A DNA stretch of 14,987 bases from Flavobacteriaceae bacterium (GTDB taxonomy: Bacteria > Bacteroidota > Bacteroidia > Flavobacteriales > Flavobacteriaceae): NCBI GenBank assembly GCA_023700885.1, contig JAMPYA010000041.1, positions 1-14,987 of the forward strand, read 5' to 3'. Of the stretch, positions 13,344 to 14,987 are shown piece by piece (position 1 is the stretch's first letter; each line of letters starts with the position of its first letter). The notes under the pieces are model-generated. The model was not told the DNA's origin. It worked only from the letters and a program-made list of their open reading frames with translations, and did not search any database. The position numbers and the translations under genes are program-made.

Positions 13344-14987
13344 CTACTTATAAGAGCGTGTTTTAAATTCTAACTCTTCAAATTTTAATTCTTCTTTATG
13401 TAAAATAGCTTCGCTTGGTTTTCCAGTGTATTCCCAAGCTGAAACATACGCGTAGTTAACATCGTCGCGCATAGCTTCACCTTCTTCTGTTTGATATTCT
13501 TCGCGGAAATGCCCGCCACAAGATTCATTTCGATCTAAGGCATCTTTAGCAAATAACTCTGCTAATTCCATAAAATCAGCTACACGTCCAGCTTTTTCAA
13601 GTTCCGTATTCATACCTGTAATATCACCTGTAACTTTCACTTCTTTCCAAAACTCTTCACGAACTTGTTGAATTTCAACAATTGCTTCTTTCAAACCTTG
13701 TTCAGTACGTGCCATTCCAACTTTATCCCACATAATTTTTCCTAATTTCTTATGAAAATAATCTACAGAATGAGTTCCTTTATTGTTGATGAAAAAGTCT
13801 AATTTTTCTTTGATAGCTTTTTCGGCCTCATCAAATTCAGGAGTATCAGTTGGAATTGGACCTGTTTTGATATCTGGCGCTAAATAATCTCCAATAGTAT
13901 AAGGAAGCACAAAATAACCATCAGCTAATCCTTGCATTAGTGCAGAAGCGCCTAAACGATTTGCTCCGTGATCAGAGAAATTAGCCTCTCCTATACAATA
14001 CATTCCTGGAACAGTGGTCATTAAGTTATAATCAACCCAAAGTCCGCCCATTGTGTAATGTGTTGCAGGATAAATCATCATGGGTGTTTTATATGGATTT
14101 TCATCAACGATTTTTTCGTACATCTGAAATAAGTTACCATATTTTTCTTCTATAACTGCCTCACCTAATTCTATAATTTGCTCTTTCGATGGATTGTGAT
14201 TACCCATTACAAAAGCTTTCTCTTTACCGTATCGATTAATTGCAGTAGAAAAATCTAGATATACTGCTTCTCCTGTAGCATTTACTCCATAACCAGCATC
14301 ACAACGTTCTTTTGCTGCTCTTGAAGAAATATCACGCGGTGCTAAGTTACCAAAAGAAGGATAGCGTCTCTCTAAATAGTAATCTCTATCTTCTTCAGCA
14401 ATTTGAACAGGTTTTAATTTTCCTTGCTGAATTGCCTTAGCATCTTCTAATTTTTTAGGTACCCAAATACGGCCATCATTACGTAATGATTCAGACATCA
14501 GGGTTAATTTAGATTGATAATCTCCAGATCGTGGAATACAGGTTGGGTGAATTTGTGTAAAACATGGATTAGCAAAGTAGGCTCCTTTTTTATGTGCTTT
14601 CCATGCAGCAGTTGCATTTGAACCCATCGCATTGGTTGATAAGAAATAAACATTTCCATAGCCACCAGTTGCAATAACCACAGCGTGTGCAGAATGTCTT
14701 TCTATTTCACCTGTAATTAAATCTCGTGCAATTATACCTCTTGCTTTTCCGTTAACTATTACCACATCTAACATTTCATGGCGATTATACATGGTAATTT
14801 TTCCACGCGCAATTTGACGATTCATTGCTGAATAAGCGCCTAATAATAATTGCTGTCCGGTTTGACCTTTAGCATAAAAGGTTCTTGAAACTAAGGTTCC
14901 TCCAAATGAACGATTGTCTAATTGTCCTCCATAATCTCTCGCTAGTGGAACACCTTGAGCCACACATTGGTCAATAATATTTCCAGA
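13344..14987 (-). CDS. sdhA: Succinate dehydrogenase/fumarate reductase flavoprotein subunit, C-terminal part
   Basis: The FAD-carrying catalytic subunit of complex II, which oxidises succinate to fumarate (or the reverse). The reading frame is open to the window edge (547 residues visible, beginning SGNIIDQCVAQG), so the N-terminus with the FAD-binding GxGxxG motif is outside. A GTG at 14963 is internal and is not the start. Visible motifs are VVIATGGYGNVYF, the active-site region QIHPTCIPRSG, the conserved histidine in ATHYTMGGLWVD (14041-14070 region), and the FAD-binding EANFSDHGANRLGASALMQGLADGYF. The C-terminal capping and helical region ends in KTRSYK. The membrane anchor gene sdhC is expected further upstream (right of the window) by the usual C-A-B order. 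The stop is TAG, followed at once by the right arm of the repeat unit. Confidence 0.96.
   Translation of the reverse strand, partial: SGNIIDQCVAQGVPLARDYGGQLDNRSFGGTLVSRTFYAKGQTGQQLLLGAYSAMNRQIARGKITMYNRHEMLDVVIVNGKARGIIARDLITGEIERHSAHAVVIATGGYGNVYFLSTNAMGSNATAAWKAHKKGAYFANPCFTQIHPTCIPRSGDYQSKLTLMSESLRNDGRIWVPKKLEDAKAIQQGKLKPVQIAEEDRDYYLERRYPSFGNLAPRDISSRAAKERCDAGYGVNATGEAVYLDFSTAINRYGKEKAFVMGNHNPSKEQIIELGEAVIEEKYGNLFQMYEKIVDENPYKTPMMIYPATHYTMGGLWVDYNLMTTVPGMYCIGEANFSDHGANRLGASALMQGLADGYFVLPYTIGDYLAPDIKTGPIPTDTPEFDEAEKAIKEKLDFFINNKGTHSVDYFHKKLGKIMWDKVGMARTEQGLKEAIVEIQQVREEFWKEVKVTGDITGMNTELEKAGRVADFMELAELFAKDALDRNESCGGHFREEYQTEEGEAMRDDVNYAYVSAWEYTGKPSEAILHKEELKFEELEFKTRSYK

Noticed and set aside
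14961..14963. GTG as the start of sdhA
   Set aside because: The frame is open through the window edge and the upstream residues SGNIIDQC belong to the flavoprotein, so the gene is truncated by the window.

Overview
The window looks like chromosomal DNA of a Flavobacteriia-type Bacteroidetes, probably Flavobacterium or a close relative. The DNA is AT-rich and the starts lack Shine-Dalgarno sequences and sit behind A-rich leaders. There is a consensus Bacteroidetes promoter (TTG-N17-TAnnTTTG) before the outer-membrane receptor. The proteins are of Bacteroidetes type: an Oar-like TonB-dependent receptor, a DUF3108 protein, an M23 peptidase with a PHVCYRF active site, and a succinate dehydrogenase with B close to A.

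Left part, + strand, 1-6389: trmB (tRNA m7G46 methyltransferase) and an alkyltransferase-like DNA-lesion binder are 8 nt apart. Next comes an mrp-nfu pair, an iron-sulfur carrier ATPase and a Nfu scaffold, which ends at a clear intrinsic terminator. A structured leader precedes a secreted DUF3108 protein. It is followed by a lipoprotein M23 endopeptidase-like protein and pgi (glucose-6-phosphate isomerase).

Middle, 6390-11307: a strong promoter and two leader hairpins drive a 1108-residue Oar-like TonB-dependent receptor, closed by a 12-bp-stem terminator. After it come a small four-helix membrane protein and a PlsC-type acyltransferase. The acyltransferase gene overlaps the convergent nitrilase gene tail to tail by 17 bp.

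Right part, - strand, 11291-14987: reading right to left these are sdhA (entering from beyond the window), a four-helix-bundle (S23/IVP family) gene, sdhB, a terminator, and an omega-amidase-type nitrilase. The most striking feature is here. The four-helix-bundle gene is bracketed by 25-nt inverted repeats (24 of 25 matching, 20 contiguous) built of heptamers GGCAAWA. This 431-bp repeat-gene-repeat unit fills nearly the whole sdhA-sdhB spacer; without it the two genes would be 17 nt apart. The layout (long stem, loop almost entirely filled by an S23-family ORF) is that of intervening sequences in 23S rRNA, but it lies in a protein-coding operon. No transposase, CRISPR array, tRNA or rRNA was recognised.
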